64,000 nucleotides of DNA from JAENVT01 sp963720775 (lineage in GTDB: Bacteria; Actinomycetota; Acidimicrobiia; Acidimicrobiales; Ilumatobacteraceae), in assembly GCA_963720775.1 (NCBI GenBank), contig CAVRGR010000006.1, forward strand, positions 124,001-188,000. The letters are read 5' to 3'. The notes under the pieces are model-generated. The model did no database searches and was not told where the DNA came from. It saw only the letters and a list, made by a program, of their open reading frames with translations. Position numbers and translations under genes: made by a program. Shown in pieces: positions 64,000 to 64,000 of the stretch (positions are counted from its first letter, which is position 1; each line of letters begins with the position of its first letter).

Positions 64000-64000
64000 T

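Noticed and set aside
1..64000. CRISPR array
   Set aside because: No regularly spaced direct repeats of 20-40 bp with unique spacers were seen.

Overview
The window reads as a chromosomal segment of a high-GC actinobacterium. Evidence: pervasive GTG starts, many stop/start overlaps of the ATGA or GTGA type, a gpgS-like gene beside a dihydropteroate-synthase homologue (an arrangement known from mycobacteria), a PIG-L deacetylase, NADP/F420-type reductases and a dense set of acyl-CoA enzymes. The enzyme mix resembles Acidimicrobiia (Ilumatobacter/Iamia-like), but that placement is inference; no rRNA or complete tRNA gene is present to settle it.

Region 1 (1-19.4 kb) is an acyl-CoA catabolic regulon. 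It holds two acyl-CoA dehydrogenases, an acyl-CoA synthetase, a CurA-type reductase, an alpha/beta hydrolase, two class III CoA-transferases, a DUF35/thiolase pair, an aminoglycoside-phosphotransferase-like kinase and two SDRs. These are followed by a sugar-type ABC importer and two paralogous substrate-binding lipoproteins. A FadR-type GntR regulator lies inside the cluster. A palindrome with the core ATCATGAT sits directly upstream of a TTGAC -35 box at three separate promoters (2.05, 6.97 and 17.98 kb), which argues for one coordinated regulon.

Region 2 (19.7-27 kb) is mostly housekeeping: a folB-folK fusion, a degenerate dihydropteroate-synthase homologue, gpgS, DoxX, an amidohydrolase, and a CoA-transferase/enoyl-CoA hydratase pair whose divergent start codons almost touch.

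Region 3 (27-55.8 kb) is a mosaic of integrative elements. Three 45-bp fragments matching the 3' half of a tRNA-Arg(CCT) lie at 27.7, 46.1 and 55.5 kb. They are flanked by two families of short tandem repeats that look like integrase arm sites, and there are two recombinase copies (one deleted relic, one frameshifted) and a broken IS110. The first island carries a giant membrane-spanning BTAD-STAND-WD40 receptor-like protein, a lipoprotein with an S33 hydrolase fold that appears to have lost its catalytic Ser and His, a beta-propeller lipoprotein, a PLP decarboxylase, and a TetR/SDR/reductase/PIG-L group. The second island is a compact divergent catabolic cassette: aldo/keto reductase, NMT1-type ABC transporter with a fused double permease, Rieske oxygenase, ADA-like deaminase, XRE-cupin regulator and enolase-superfamily enzyme.

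Region 4 (55.7-64 kb) has a truncated ArsR/SRPBCC pair, a DHFR-family reductase, a YCII/ECF sigma pair, an orphan HEPN-like protein, an overlapping GGDEF/FIST pair, a decayed stretch with a histidinol-dehydrogenase-like remnant, and the C-terminal part of a VapC toxin at the edge.

An important caveat is that many otherwise well-conserved genes are interrupted by single-base frameshifts. Outside the 27-kb recombinase relic and one uncertain fragment, all of those I could resolve are +1. This looks more like insertion-type sequence error than gene decay, so those genes may be intact in the organism.
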